From Runella limosa DSM 17973 (lineage in GTDB: Bacteria > Bacteroidota > Bacteroidia > Cytophagales > Spirosomataceae), in assembly GCF_000482465.1 (NCBI RefSeq), contig NZ_KI519420.1, positions 760,343-824,342 of the forward strand: a stretch of DNA of 64,000 nucleotides, read 5' to 3'. The notes beneath the pieces were generated by a model. It saw only the letters and a program-made list of their open reading frames with translations. It made no database searches and was not told the DNA's origin. Of this stretch, positions 34,343 to 42,438 are shown in pieces (the stretch's first letter is position 1; the number at the start of each line of letters is the position of its first letter). Position numbers and translations under genes: made by a program.

Positions 34343-35359
34343 ATGAAAATATTGGTCACAGGAGGAGCTGGTTTTATTGGCTCTCATACGGTTGTTGAAC
34401 TGCATCAGTCAGGTTTTGAGCCAGTTATCATTGATGACTTCAGTAACTCAGAAGAAAAAGTACTTAGCAGGCTAGAATCTATTATTGGGAAGGCTGTTGT
34501 GTCATACAGCGCCGATTGCAATGATGAGACAGCGCTGCGGCAAATATTTGCAAAAGAAAAATTTGATGGCGTGATTCATTTTGCGGCAAGTAAAGCCGTC
34601 GGAGAGTCGGTGGAAAAGCCATTGATGTATTACCAAAACAACCTAGGCTCTACGCTTGTGATGTTGAAAGTAATGCAGGAATTTGGCGTAAAAAGCTTTG
34701 TATTTTCTTCGTCGTGTACAGTGTATGGACAACCTGACGTGCTACCTGTGACGGAAGAAACACCTCGCCAAGAAGCGGCTTCTCCGTACGGAAATACCAA
34801 GCGTATTTGTGAAGACATTATTCGTGATGTGGTGATCTCAAAAACGGGTCTTAAAGCCATTTCGTTGCGCTATTTTAATCCAGTGGGTGCGCACGAATCG
34901 GCACAAATTGGGGAGTTGCCGCGCGGCGTACCAAGCAATTTGGTACCTTATTTGACGCAAGCCGCGGCAGGTTTACGCGAAAAATTAACGGTATTTGGAG
35001 ACGACTACAACACGCCCGACGGTACTTGTATCCGTGACTTTATCCACGTGGTGGACTTGGCGAAGGCACACGTAAAAGCGCTTGAGCTATTGGCCAAAAC
35101 CGAAGAAGATAACTTTTACGATGTGTTCAACGTAGGAACGGGCGAAGGCGTAACGGTGCTTCGTTTGATTCAGACGTTTGAGCAAGTAAATAACATTAAG
35201 CTAAATTATGCAATCGGGCCTCGTCGTGCGGGCGACATTGAGCAAATTTACGCTCAGGTAGATAAGTCGCACAATGTGATGGGCTGGAAAGCCGAAAAAA
35301 CACTCGAAGAATCACTTCGGGATGCTTGGCGCTGGCAACAAAAATTAGCTACCCCCTAA
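34343..35359 (+). CDS. galE: UDP-glucose 4-epimerase
   Basis: A 338-residue short-chain dehydrogenase-type epimerase that interconverts UDP-glucose and UDP-galactose. The start is ATG 34343 (MKILVTGGAGFIGSHTVVEL); the open frame continues upstream without a plausible start. NAD-binding glycines are Gly7, Gly10 and Gly13; catalytic Tyr149 and Lys153 lie in SPYGNTKRICED, with the serine/threonine region FSSSCTVYG at 121-129. The C-terminal substrate region includes DYNTPDGTCIRDFIHVVDLA. rfbB follows 36 bases later, so the two make nucleotide sugars for cell-surface glycans. Confidence 0.96.
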   Translation: MKILVTGGAGFIGSHTVVELHQSGFEPVIIDDFSNSEEKVLSRLESIIGKAVVSYSADCNDETALRQIFAKEKFDGVIHFAASKAVGESVEKPLMYYQNNLGSTLVMLKVMQEFGVKSFVFSSSCTVYGQPDVLPVTEETPRQEAASPYGNTKRICEDIIRDVVISKTGLKAISLRYFNPVGAHESAQIGELPRGVPSNLVPYLTQAAAGLREKLTVFGDDYNTPDGTCIRDFIHVVDLAKAHVKALELLAKTEEDNFYDVFNVGTGEGVTVLRLIQTFEQVNNIKLNYAIGPRRAGDIEQIYAQVDKSHNVMGWKAEKTLEESLRDAWRWQQKLATP

Positions 35360-35395
35360 AACTTAATTTTGAAATAAAGTTTTTTCTAAAACACT

Positions 35396-36487
35396 ATGAA
35401 TCAATTACCTAAAGATACCCCCATTGGGGGAGCGGGGGCTATACTTATTACAGGCGGAGCAGGTTTTATTGGGTCGCACGTGGTGCGCCGTTTTGTGACC
35501 GAATACCCAGCGTATCAGATTGTGAATCTCGATGCACTGACGTACGCAGGAAACCTCGCCAATCTTACAGACATTGAAAATGCCCCTAATTACCGTTTTG
35601 TCAAAGGCGACATTACCGATGCGGCATTTATTGATAAATTATTTAAAGACAATGATTTCACAGGGGTTATTCACTTGGCGGCAGAGTCGCACGTGGACAG
35701 GTCAATTTCTGATCCGATGGCTTTTGTGATAACCAACGTCATCGGAACGGTCAACTTGCTAAACGCGGCCCGTCAGAGCTGGAAAGGAAAAGAAGAAGGA
35801 CGCCGCTTTTATCATGTTTCGACTGATGAGGTTTATGGAGAACTTCATGACCCCAACGAGTTTTTTGTGGAAACGACCAAGTACGACCCACGGTCGCCCT
35901 ATTCGGCTTCAAAAGCCTCGTCTGACCACTTTGTGAGAGCCTACCAGAATACGTACAAACTTCCAGTAGTAATTTCAAACTGCTCAAACAACTACGGCCC
36001 TAATCACTTTCCAGAGAAGTTGATTCCGTTGATGATTAATAACATTCGCCACCATAAGCCGCTTCCAGTGTATGGAAAAGGCGAAAACGTGCGTGATTGG
36101 TTGTACGTAGAAGACCACGCGCGGGCAATTGATGCCATTTTTCACCATGGTGTCAACGGCGAAACGTATAACATTGGTGGTTGCAACGAGTGGAAAAACA
36201 TTGATTTGGTGCATTTGCTGTGCAATATCATGGACCAAAAACTAGGCCGCGAAGAAGGCACGTCGGCACAATTGATTACGTACGTGACTGACCGTGCTGG
36301 CCACGATTTGAGATACGCCATTGACCCTGCAAAGTTAATGAACGAGCTGGGCTGGAAGCCTTCGGTGACGTTTGAGCAAGGGCTTGAAAAAACGGTGCAG
36401 TGGTACTTAGATAACCAAGAATGGCTCGACAATGTAACGTCGGGTAATTATCAAAAATACTACGAAGGGATGTACGAAGACCGCTAA
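35396..36487 (+). CDS. rfbB: dTDP-glucose 4,6-dehydratase
   Basis: A 363-residue SDR enzyme that converts dTDP-glucose to dTDP-4-keto-6-deoxyglucose, the first committed step to dTDP-rhamnose and other deoxysugars. Visible: ITGGAGFIGSHVV for NAD binding, HLAAESHVDRSI, the catalytic STDEVYGEL (Thr143, Asp144, Glu145) and YSASKASSDHFVRAY (Tyr169, Lys173), and the CSNNYGPNHFPEKLIP segment. It carries a slightly extended N-terminus of about 14 residues before the Rossmann strand. The partner genes rfbA, rfbC and rfbD are not in the window. Cotranscribed with galE. Confidence 0.95.
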   Translation: MNQLPKDTPIGGAGAILITGGAGFIGSHVVRRFVTEYPAYQIVNLDALTYAGNLANLTDIENAPNYRFVKGDITDAAFIDKLFKDNDFTGVIHLAAESHVDRSISDPMAFVITNVIGTVNLLNAARQSWKGKEEGRRFYHVSTDEVYGELHDPNEFFVETTKYDPRSPYSASKASSDHFVRAYQNTYKLPVVISNCSNNYGPNHFPEKLIPLMINNIRHHKPLPVYGKGENVRDWLYVEDHARAIDAIFHHGVNGETYNIGGCNEWKNIDLVHLLCNIMDQKLGREEGTSAQLITYVTDRAGHDLRYAIDPAKLMNELGWKPSVTFEQGLEKTVQWYLDNQEWLDNVTSGNYQKYYEGMYEDR

Positions 36488-36513
36488 GAAAGAGTGGTTT
36501 AGAGAATAATTTT

Positions 36514-36545
36514 AAAGGGCGTTGCGCATTAGTGCAAGGCCCTTT
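36514..36545. terminator. Bidirectional terminator overlapping the YitT stop codon
   Basis: AAAGGGCGTTGC (36514-36525) pairs with GCAAGGCCCTTT (36534-36545) with one G-G mismatch; the leftward YitT gene's stop codon is in the loop. Rightward it follows rfbB and runs into CTTTT. Confidence 0.7.
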
Positions 36546-37404
36546 CTTTTACAATTCCTCCACGAGCATCGTCAATGCCGTGTTGTACTACAAAAGCCTG
36601 CGGGTCGATTTCTGAAATGGCATCCCGTAAACGGCTGACTTCTAGTCGAGTAACGACCGAGTAGAGTACTTTAGTCTCTTGGTTTTGAAGTCCACGTTTT
36701 CCAAAACCTTTTTCACTGTTTAAGACCGTGACACCTTTGTGGAGTTTGTCCGTAATCATTTCGCGGATGGCTTCGTGGTGGTCAGAAACAATCCAGACAG
36801 CTGTATATTCTTCGATACCATGTATCAAATAATCGACGGTTTTGGAGGCGGTGAAGTAAGTTAGCATCGAATAAAGGGCAATGTCAACCCCCAAAAAGTA
36901 AGCAGCCGTGGCAAAAATGAGAATGTTCATGCCCAAAATCACGTCGCCAACGCGAATCGTAGAATTTCTGCGGCTAACAAGCAATGCCGCTACTTCTGTA
37001 CCGTCCAAAACAGCACCTCCTCGCATTGCTAATCCAATACCAGCCCCAATAAAAAAACCACCAAATACGGATGTTAATAACAAGTCGGGAGTCACATCGG
37101 GGAACTGAACAAAGGCCAAACATAGGGACAGACCTGTAATGGCAAAGGTGCTTTTGATGGCAAACGCTAAACCGATTTGACGGTAGCCCATTAAAATAAA
37201 TGGTAGGTTGATGATAGGAATAAGTACAGCCAAGGGGACTTTCAAGATGGAGGAAAGAAGCATAGAAATGCCCGTGACACCGCCATCAATAAAGTGGCTC
37301 GAAAGTAAAAAACCTTTCAGGCCAAGTCCCGCGCTAAAAATACCCGCTGTAATTAAAATAGCATCTTTTAGTAAAGAACGTTTGGTAATTCCTTGCATAT
37401 TCAT
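36529..37404 (-). CDS. YitT family membrane protein (DUF161/DUF2179)
   Basis: A 291-residue inner-membrane protein. Five to six hydrophobic helices fill the first 190 residues (for example LITAGIFSAGLGLKGFLLSS and FGGFFIGAGIGLAMRGGAVL), and a soluble DUF2179 domain forms the C-terminus (about 205-285, AVWIVSDHHEAIREMITDKL and TRLEVSRLRDAISEIDPQAF). The family is widespread and unassigned; the domain pairing suggests a ligand-regulated transporter. The gene has its own terminator and is convergent with rfbB. Confidence 0.92.
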   Translation of the reverse strand: MNMQGITKRSLLKDAILITAGIFSAGLGLKGFLLSSHFIDGGVTGISMLLSSILKVPLAVLIPIINLPFILMGYRQIGLAFAIKSTFAITGLSLCLAFVQFPDVTPDLLLTSVFGGFFIGAGIGLAMRGGAVLDGTEVAALLVSRRNSTIRVGDVILGMNILIFATAAYFLGVDIALYSMLTYFTASKTVDYLIHGIEEYTAVWIVSDHHEAIREMITDKLHKGVTVLNSEKGFGKRGLQNQETKVLYSVVTRLEVSRLRDAISEIDPQAFVVQHGIDDARGGIVKERALH

Positions 37405-37487
37405 CGAAATAGAAAAGAGTGGTTCATTACTTATTGTAACGCATAAAATACAATATCGTTTCCTTTTTTCAAAAAAGTGAAGAAATG

Positions 37488-37518
37488 TTGCTGAAAACGC
37501 AAGTGGTCGTTACATTTG
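37488..37518 (+). promoter_or_regulatory. Promoter of the PlsC-like gene
   Basis: TTG at 37488-37490 and TACATTTG at 37511-37518 are 20 bases apart, an excellent match to the Bacteroidota promoter consensus. The ATG at 37544 is 25 bases downstream of the -7 element. Confidence 0.65.
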
Positions 37519-37543
37519 AGAAAAACCTAACCTTTTACGCTTC

Positions 37544-38128
37544 ATGAATTGGCTTTTTGGACTACTTTATCGGCTAGTTGGCTGGCGCACAATAGGACAT
37601 GCACCCACCGAACTAAAAAAAGGGATATGGCTTGTAAGCCCTCATTGGTACAATTGGGATTTTTTTGTGGGAATAGGCGTGAGAGCGTACATAAATCTTA
37701 AAATAGGCTACCTCGGAAAAAGTGCATTGTTTAAGTGGTACTCTGGCTGGCTATTTCGCGGGCTTGGCGGGTATCCTGTGGATCGTACAAAAAACAATAA
37801 CTTGGTGGAGGCGGTAGCGGCTACGTTTCAAGAAAACGAAGCAATTCACATTGCGGTTGCTCCCGAAGGGACACGCAGCAATGTGTCAAAACTAAAAACG
37901 GGCTTTTATTACATGGCCCTAAAAGCCAACGTGCCCATTATTTTGGTAGGGTTTGATTATCCACGAAAAGCAGTGGTTTTTGGCGATGTTATTTATCCCA
38001 CGGGCGATTTTGTGAAGGATATGAAGCCTATCTACGATTTTTTCCTCACGATTCAAGGCCCTAAAAAAGAATGGTTGGTCAACTACGCTCAAACAGGAGA
38101 AATCCCTTTGCCCAAAGAAGGGCGTTAG
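37544..38128 (+). CDS. 1-acylglycerol-3-phosphate O-acyltransferase-like protein (PlsC family)
   Basis: A 194-residue membrane-associated acyltransferase. The family's HX4D catalytic motif is present at His34 and Asp39 (SPHWYNWDFF); the glycerol-phosphate-binding EGTR motif appears as APEGTRSNVSKLKTGFYYMA, followed by the typical VPIILVGFDYPRKAV. It is shorter than housekeeping PlsC (about 240), so it may act on another acceptor, such as a lyso-lipid or ornithine lipid. Preceded by a good promoter and followed by a hairpin repeat; it stands alone. Confidence 0.88.
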   Translation: MNWLFGLLYRLVGWRTIGHAPTELKKGIWLVSPHWYNWDFFVGIGVRAYINLKIGYLGKSALFKWYSGWLFRGLGGYPVDRTKNNNLVEAVAATFQENEAIHIAVAPEGTRSNVSKLKTGFYYMALKANVPIILVGFDYPRKAVVFGDVIYPTGDFVKDMKPIYDFFLTIQGPKKEWLVNYAQTGEIPLPKEGR

Positions 38129-38135
38129 TAGTGCA

Positions 38136-38178
38136 GTCGGTTACTTATTAATCGTGCCGTCGGTTACTTATAACCGAC
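38136..38178. terminator. Duplicated GTCGGTTACTTAT sequence forming a terminator hairpin
   Basis: GTCGGTTACTTAT occurs twice (38136 and 38159). The second copy forms a hairpin with TAACCGAC (38159-38166 with 38171-38178), and a further TAACCGAC at 38204-38211 overlaps the wecB stop codon, so alternative pairings are possible. It lies between the convergent PlsC-like and wecB genes. Confidence 0.6.
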
Positions 38179-38202
38179 GAGATCATTTGCGAGCATTTAA
38201 CT

Positions 38203-39321
38203 CTAACCGACAATACTTTCCAAAAAATCAATAATTCGTTGACTCGCCAAACCATCGCCGTAGGGGTTGTTGGCTTCTGACATTGCTTGATAGACAGATG
38301 CTTGTGTCCAAAGCTCAGTAACGGCTTGGGTGATAGTAGCGCGATTGGCTCCCACGAGCCGAACTGTTCCTGCTTCTACGGCCTCAGGGCGCTCGGTGGT
38401 GTCGCGCATCACCAGTACGGGTTTGCCCAAACTCGGTGCTTCTTCTTGTACGCCGCCTGAATCGGTCAGGATGACCCAGCTTTTTTTCATGGCATACACA
38501 AAATCGGCGTAATCCATGGGAGCAGGTAGGTGTACATTTGGCAAGTCGCCCAAGCGTTTGTACACAGGTTTCTGAACATTGGGATTGAGGTGCACTGGGT
38601 AAACAATTTCTAAATTGGGATACCGCTGCGCAAGTTCACGCAAAGCATCGCATATTTGAATAAAACCTTCGCCGAAGTTTTCGCGACGATGCCCTGTGAC
38701 CAATAAAATCTGGCGATTGGTAGAAAAAAGCTGCTTCAAATCACTAGATACGCGTTCCGAAAAACCTTCCACTTGTTTGCTTACGTGCAGGAGCGCGTCT
38801 ATGACAGTATTTCCTGTTTTGATAATTACGTTTGGGGCAACACCTTCACGTAACAAAGCTGCTACATTGCGGTCGGTAGGAGCAAAATAATAGTTGGCGA
38901 GGCGGTCGGTGATGAGTCGATTGGCTTCTTCAGGAAAAGGCGATTGCAAGTTTCCCGTGCGTAGTCCTGCCTCAACGTGGCCTATTTTAATGCCAGCGTA
39001 AAAAGCCGCCAACGACGTAGCCATGCAAGTAGTGGTATCGCCATGGACCAGCACGAGGTCGGGGCGATACGACTGGAAAAGGGTACGCAACCCCGTGAGG
39101 ATTCGACACGTGACATCGGTCAAATCCTGCCCCGTTTGCATGATGTTGAGGTCAAAATCAGGCGTTAGCTCAAACAATTCGAGCACTTGGTCGAGCATGT
39201 GACGATGCTGACCCGTTACGCATAATTTATGCTCAAAATGCGGGTGGTGGCGGAGCTGACGAACCAGCATGGCCATTTTGATGGCCTCGGGGCGGGTGCC
39301 AAAAACAGTGAGGATTCTCAT
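38203..39321 (-). CDS. wecB: UDP-N-acetylglucosamine 2-epimerase (non-hydrolysing)
   Basis: A 372-residue epimerase that interconverts UDP-GlcNAc and UDP-ManNAc for surface polysaccharide. Signatures: VFGTRPEAIKMAMLVRQL at the N-terminus, VLVHGDTTTCMATSLAAF, IGHVEAGLRTGN, LLVTGHRRENFGEGF and ILTDSGGVQEEAPSLGKP. The length is typical and no key motif is missing. Its ATG overlaps the end of the Spx/ArsC-like gene by 4 bases, indicating translational coupling with that unrelated gene. Confidence 0.95.
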   Translation of the reverse strand: MRILTVFGTRPEAIKMAMLVRQLRHHPHFEHKLCVTGQHRHMLDQVLELFELTPDFDLNIMQTGQDLTDVTCRILTGLRTLFQSYRPDLVLVHGDTTTCMATSLAAFYAGIKIGHVEAGLRTGNLQSPFPEEANRLITDRLANYYFAPTDRNVAALLREGVAPNVIIKTGNTVIDALLHVSKQVEGFSERVSSDLKQLFSTNRQILLVTGHRRENFGEGFIQICDALRELAQRYPNLEIVYPVHLNPNVQKPVYKRLGDLPNVHLPAPMDYADFVYAMKKSWVILTDSGGVQEEAPSLGKPVLVMRDTTERPEAVEAGTVRLVGANRATITQAVTELWTQASVYQAMSEANNPYGDGLASQRIIDFLESIVG

Positions 39322-39653
39322 AATCCTTCGGGTTTCCAGCCAATTTTTACGATTTTTCCACTGTTTTCAATCACGGGACGCTTAATCAACGAAGGTTTTT
39401 CAAGCATCAATTCAAGGGCACTTTGCGAATCGACAATAGCTGCTTTTTGCTCATCAGAAAGGGCTTTAAAGGTAGTCCCTGCTTTATTTACCAACTTTGC
39501 CCAATCGGTTTGAGAGAGCCAATCTTCAATCGTTTCGCGCGAAATTCCTTGCTTTTTATAATCATGGAATAAGAATTCCATTTGGTTGGATTTGAGCCAA
39601 GTAAGCGTTTTTTTGATGGTGTCGCAATTAGAAATACCGTAAACAGTAAGCAT
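39318..39653 (-). CDS. Spx/ArsC-family (YffB-like) thioredoxin-fold protein
   Basis: A 111-residue protein from ATG 39653 (MLTVYGISNCDTIKKTLTWL); the open frame extends nine codons upstream but this start fits the family. The active-site CDTIKK (Cys10) with a single cysteine matches YffB-type members rather than arsenate reductases with the full CX5R site. The RPVIE...GWKPE C-terminal region (SLIKRPVIENSGKIVKIGWK) is typical of the ArsC fold. A redox or glutathione-linked function is presumed. Coupled to wecB by a 4-base overlap. Confidence 0.9.
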   Translation of the reverse strand: MLTVYGISNCDTIKKTLTWLKSNQMEFLFHDYKKQGISRETIEDWLSQTDWAKLVNKAGTTFKALSDEQKAAIVDSQSALELMLEKPSLIKRPVIENSGKIVKIGWKPEGL

Positions 39654-39719
39654 AGTGTAAGTAATGGTCGAAAAGTCCAAAAGTAGAAAACTTTTTGCAG
39701 AGCAGGAAGTTTACACTGT

Positions 39720-40175
39720 ATGAAATTACGTATTCAAACGCATGTAAGCCAGCCCTACCAAGTGGTTTGGCAAGGGTTTAATGAGGAGCTGTTTCGCAAG
39801 CTTAGTCCGCCGTTTCCTCCCGTGCGGGTTGTGCGGTTTGATGGTTGCCTAGCGGGCGATATGGTGGTATTAGAACTGAATTTCCTCCTTTTTAAACAGC
39901 AATGGATTAGTCGGATTACGGAGCAACAGTCGTCCGAATCGGAGATTTATTTTGTTGATGAGGGAACAAAATTGCCTTTTTTCTTGCGCTTTTGGCGCCA
40001 CCGCCACCGAATCATCCATCAAGAAGCAGGCGGTACAATCATTTCGGACGAAATTGAATTTAAAACACCTCTTTGGATAACCGACTATTTGATGTACCCG
40101 TTGTTGTGGGCGCAGTTTGCCTATCGAAAACCCATTTATAAGAAAGCGTTTGCGTTATCGCCCCATTTCTCGTAA
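39720..40175 (+). CDS. SRPBCC-like (START/Bet v1-type) hypothetical protein
   Basis: A 151-residue soluble protein with the strand-helix-strand pattern of SRPBCC ligand-binding proteins: IQTHVSQPYQVVWQGFNEEL at the start, a central beta-sheet (DMVVLELNFLLFKQQWISRI), and a C-terminal amphipathic helix (LLWAQFAYRKPIYKKAF). Related proteins are sometimes annotated as ligand-binding or cell-division inhibitor-like, but no function is established. Its last 21 bases overlap the end of the convergent ABC ATPase gene. Confidence 0.7.
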   Translation: MKLRIQTHVSQPYQVVWQGFNEELFRKLSPPFPPVRVVRFDGCLAGDMVVLELNFLLFKQQWISRITEQQSSESEIYFVDEGTKLPFFLRFWRHRHRIIHQEAGGTIISDEIEFKTPLWITDYLMYPLLWAQFAYRKPIYKKAFALSPHFS

Positions 40176-40901
40176 GCGCTTGCTGGCAAAGACAAATTCG
40201 TTGAGCTCTTTAACATCAGCTTGGAGAATGGTGTTGTTGTCGCCTTCCCAAAGTTTATAGCCTTTGTAGAGAAACATTACTTTTTCTCCAATTTCGAGCA
40301 CCGAATTCATGTCGTGCGTAATGACGACCGTGGTGATGTTGTATTCGTCCGTAATTTCCTTGATTAACTCGTCGATTTTAATCGAAGTGAGCGGGTCAAG
40401 GCCCGAGTTGGGTTCGTCGCAAAACAAATACTTGGGGTTCATCACAATCGCCCGCGCAATACCGACGCGTTTTTTCATCCCACCACTAATTTCGGAAGGC
40501 ATCCGATTGACGGCATGGTCAAGCCCCACCCGCGTGAGACAAACCATGACACGGTCATTTTTTTCGCTCTCGCTCATGTCGGTAAGCATATCGAGTGGGA
40601 AGCGTACGTTTTGTGCTACTGTTTTAGAATCAAACAGCGCTCCACCTTGAAACAAAACCCCCATTTCGCGGCGAACTTGTTTTCGTACTTCTTCGTCGCT
40701 GTTCCAAAAATCGCGGTCGTTGTAGAGCACTTGGCCGTTGTCGGGGCGAATAAGACCAATCAAGCATTTGAGCAAAACGCTTTTTCCCGTACCACTACCG
40801 CCAATGATAAGGCTGGTGTCGCCAGGCTTAAATGTGCCTGAGACACCTCCCAATACCATTCGTCCTTCAAACGATTTTTGTATATCAATAAACTGAATCA
40901 T
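40155..40901 (-). CDS. ABC transporter ATP-binding protein, MlaF/Mkl-like
   Basis: A 248-residue ABC ATPase. Walker A GGSGTGKSVLLK, signature ISGGMKKRVGIARAIVM, Walker B YLFCDEPNSGLDPLTS and the H-loop TTVVITHDMNSV are intact. The motif ISGGMKKRVGIARA and GLDP are characteristic of the MlaF/Mkl subfamily that powers MCE-type phospholipid trafficking between membranes. The MlaE permease and MlaD/MCE genes are not in this window; they may lie elsewhere. tatC lies 17 bases upstream on the same strand, so both are probably cotranscribed. Confidence 0.9.
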   Translation of the reverse strand: MIQFIDIQKSFEGRMVLGGVSGTFKPGDTSLIIGGSGTGKSVLLKCLIGLIRPDNGQVLYNDRDFWNSDEEVRKQVRREMGVLFQGGALFDSKTVAQNVRFPLDMLTDMSESEKNDRVMVCLTRVGLDHAVNRMPSEISGGMKKRVGIARAIVMNPKYLFCDEPNSGLDPLTSIKIDELIKEITDEYNITTVVITHDMNSVLEIGEKVMFLYKGYKLWEGDNNTILQADVKELNEFVFASKRLREMGR

Positions 40902-40918
40902 TTATGCTATGATTTTCA

Positions 40919-41821
40919 TTAGACGTCGGCGTCGGGTGTCCAAGGGTTGTTAAAAGCATCGTCTTCCTCTTGTTTGGCTTCCAGTTCAGCGTCGGCTTTC
41001 TTGTTACGCTCTACCCAGGCCGATACAAAAATACTGATTTCGTAAAGCAACGAAAGCGGTAAGGCCACCAATACTTGGCTAAGAACATCGGGAGAAGGCG
41101 TGATGATTGCGGCTAAGATAAGAATGACCACGAAGGCGTGGCGACGGTATTCACGCATGAAGCGCGGATTGAGAAAACCAATTTTAGAAAGTACAAAAGC
41201 CACTACAGGCAATTGGAAAGTAAGTCCGCAGGCGAGGGTCAAAATAGAAATTAAACCAACGTATGAGGTAATATCAAATTGGTTTTTGATGCGAGGGTCA
41301 AGCTTAAAATTAGCAAGGAAGTTGATGGCCAATGGAGCAACAATGTAATAACCAAAAAGCACCCCTGACATGAACAAAAACGTAACGTAAAATACCGCCC
41401 CGCGCGACATTTTGCGCTCAGAAGATTTTAGACCTGGTTTAATGAAGCGCCAAACTTCCCAAAACGCATACGGAAACGCAAAGAGAAGGCCAATGATAAG
41501 CGCCGACATCAAAGCCATCGTAAATTGTCCTGCCATTTCGCGGCTTTGAAGCTCAAAATCAAGTTGGTTGATGCAAAGCCCTTGGGCGCCTGTGAAATCT
41601 GCGATTTTACACAACATTCGGTAGGTCCAGAAATCCGAACGAGAAGGGGCCAAAATAATTTTATCGTATATCTCCTCAATAAAAATGAATGCCCCAATGG
41701 TAAAAACAATAATTGCACCTGCGGCGCGGATGACGTGCCAGCGTAGTTCTTCGAGGTGCTCAATGAACGTCATTTCTGATTCTTCGTGGGTGGGGTTGTC
41801 AAATTCTTGATCGAGTGGCAT
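40919..41821 (-). CDS. tatC: Sec-independent protein translocase TatC
   Basis: A 300-residue inner-membrane subunit of the twin-arginine translocase, which exports folded proteins. The N-terminal MTFIEHLEELRWHVIRAAGA and the cytosolic-loop FPYAFWEVWRFIKPGLKSSE are the classic TatC motifs that recognise the signal peptide; six transmembrane helices follow the family pattern. Compared with the usual ~250 residues it has an insertion between helices 1 and 2 (about 60-90) and an acidic C-terminal tail (ELEAKQEEDDAFNNPW). TatA/B genes are not in the window. A possible TACCTTTG -7 box (41880-41873, leftward) lies 51 bases upstream. Confidence 0.95.
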   Translation of the reverse strand: MPLDQEFDNPTHEESEMTFIEHLEELRWHVIRAAGAIIVFTIGAFIFIEEIYDKIILAPSRSDFWTYRMLCKIADFTGAQGLCINQLDFELQSREMAGQFTMALMSALIIGLLFAFPYAFWEVWRFIKPGLKSSERKMSRGAVFYVTFLFMSGVLFGYYIVAPLAINFLANFKLDPRIKNQFDITSYVGLISILTLACGLTFQLPVVAFVLSKIGFLNPRFMREYRRHAFVVILILAAIITPSPDVLSQVLVALPLSLLYEISIFVSAWVERNKKADAELEAKQEEDDAFNNPWTPDADV

Positions 41822-41872
41822 TTTGTTTCAAATAAGGAATGATTGGTAATGTATAGGAACTACAAAGGTACG

Positions 41873-41880
41873 CGCTTCGA
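41873..41880 (-). promoter_or_regulatory. Candidate -7 element of tatC
   Basis: Leftward TACCTTTG matches TAnnTTTG, 51 bases before the tatC ATG. No -33 box at a standard distance. Confidence 0.35.
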
Positions 41881-42012
41881 CGTGTTTGCATTACAATTTC
41901 TTTAAAAATAAGGTTCTGTTTTGGGCATCTAAGAGGTTTTTACGACTTTTGAGAAAGAATTAGCTGATTTTTTTAAGCAGATTTTAATGCTTAACGATAA
42001 AATAACCACCCA

Positions 42013-42438
42013 ATGGCATCACTTCCTAAAAATATCCTTTCGTTTGAAGAGCCTTTCGGAGATACCAACAGCCGCAAAACGGAGCTGAAGGAGGTATCGG
42101 AAGGGTACCGTAAACTCTTGGAAGAAAAAATGACGGATTTGAAAGATGACGCGGCGCGTGTCGGTAAGCAGGCTTTGGTGATAGGCGGGGCAATTGCGGC
42201 GGTTTATTTAGTGCTAGAGCTACTGTTACCAGACGATGAGCCCGAAGTCAAAACCAAACAACAAGCATCTTTTGCATTGCCCGAACGAACCAACAGCCAA
42301 CCGTCGTGGTTAGTAAAAACAGCGACTTCGTTGGCGATGACGTGGGCGTTGGATATAGCACGTCAAAAATTAATGGATTTTTTGGCTACACAGCAACAAA
42401 CGAATGAGGTCAAGAATACGAACGATACTCCAGGATAA
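42013..42438 (+). CDS. Small membrane protein of unknown function
   Basis: A 141-residue protein with a charged N-terminal helical part (about 20-50), one strong transmembrane segment (ALVIGGAIAAVYLVLELLLP, about 53-72), a polar linker and a possible second, weaker helix near the C-terminus. No family recognised. Its 3' end overlaps the start of the GGGP synthase gene by 35 bases in another frame, so the two are transcribed and probably translated together. Confidence 0.75.
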   Translation: MASLPKNILSFEEPFGDTNSRKTELKEVSEGYRKLLEEKMTDLKDDAARVGKQALVIGGAIAAVYLVLELLLPDDEPEVKTKQQASFALPERTNSQPSWLVKTATSLAMTWALDIARQKLMDFLATQQQTNEVKNTNDTPG

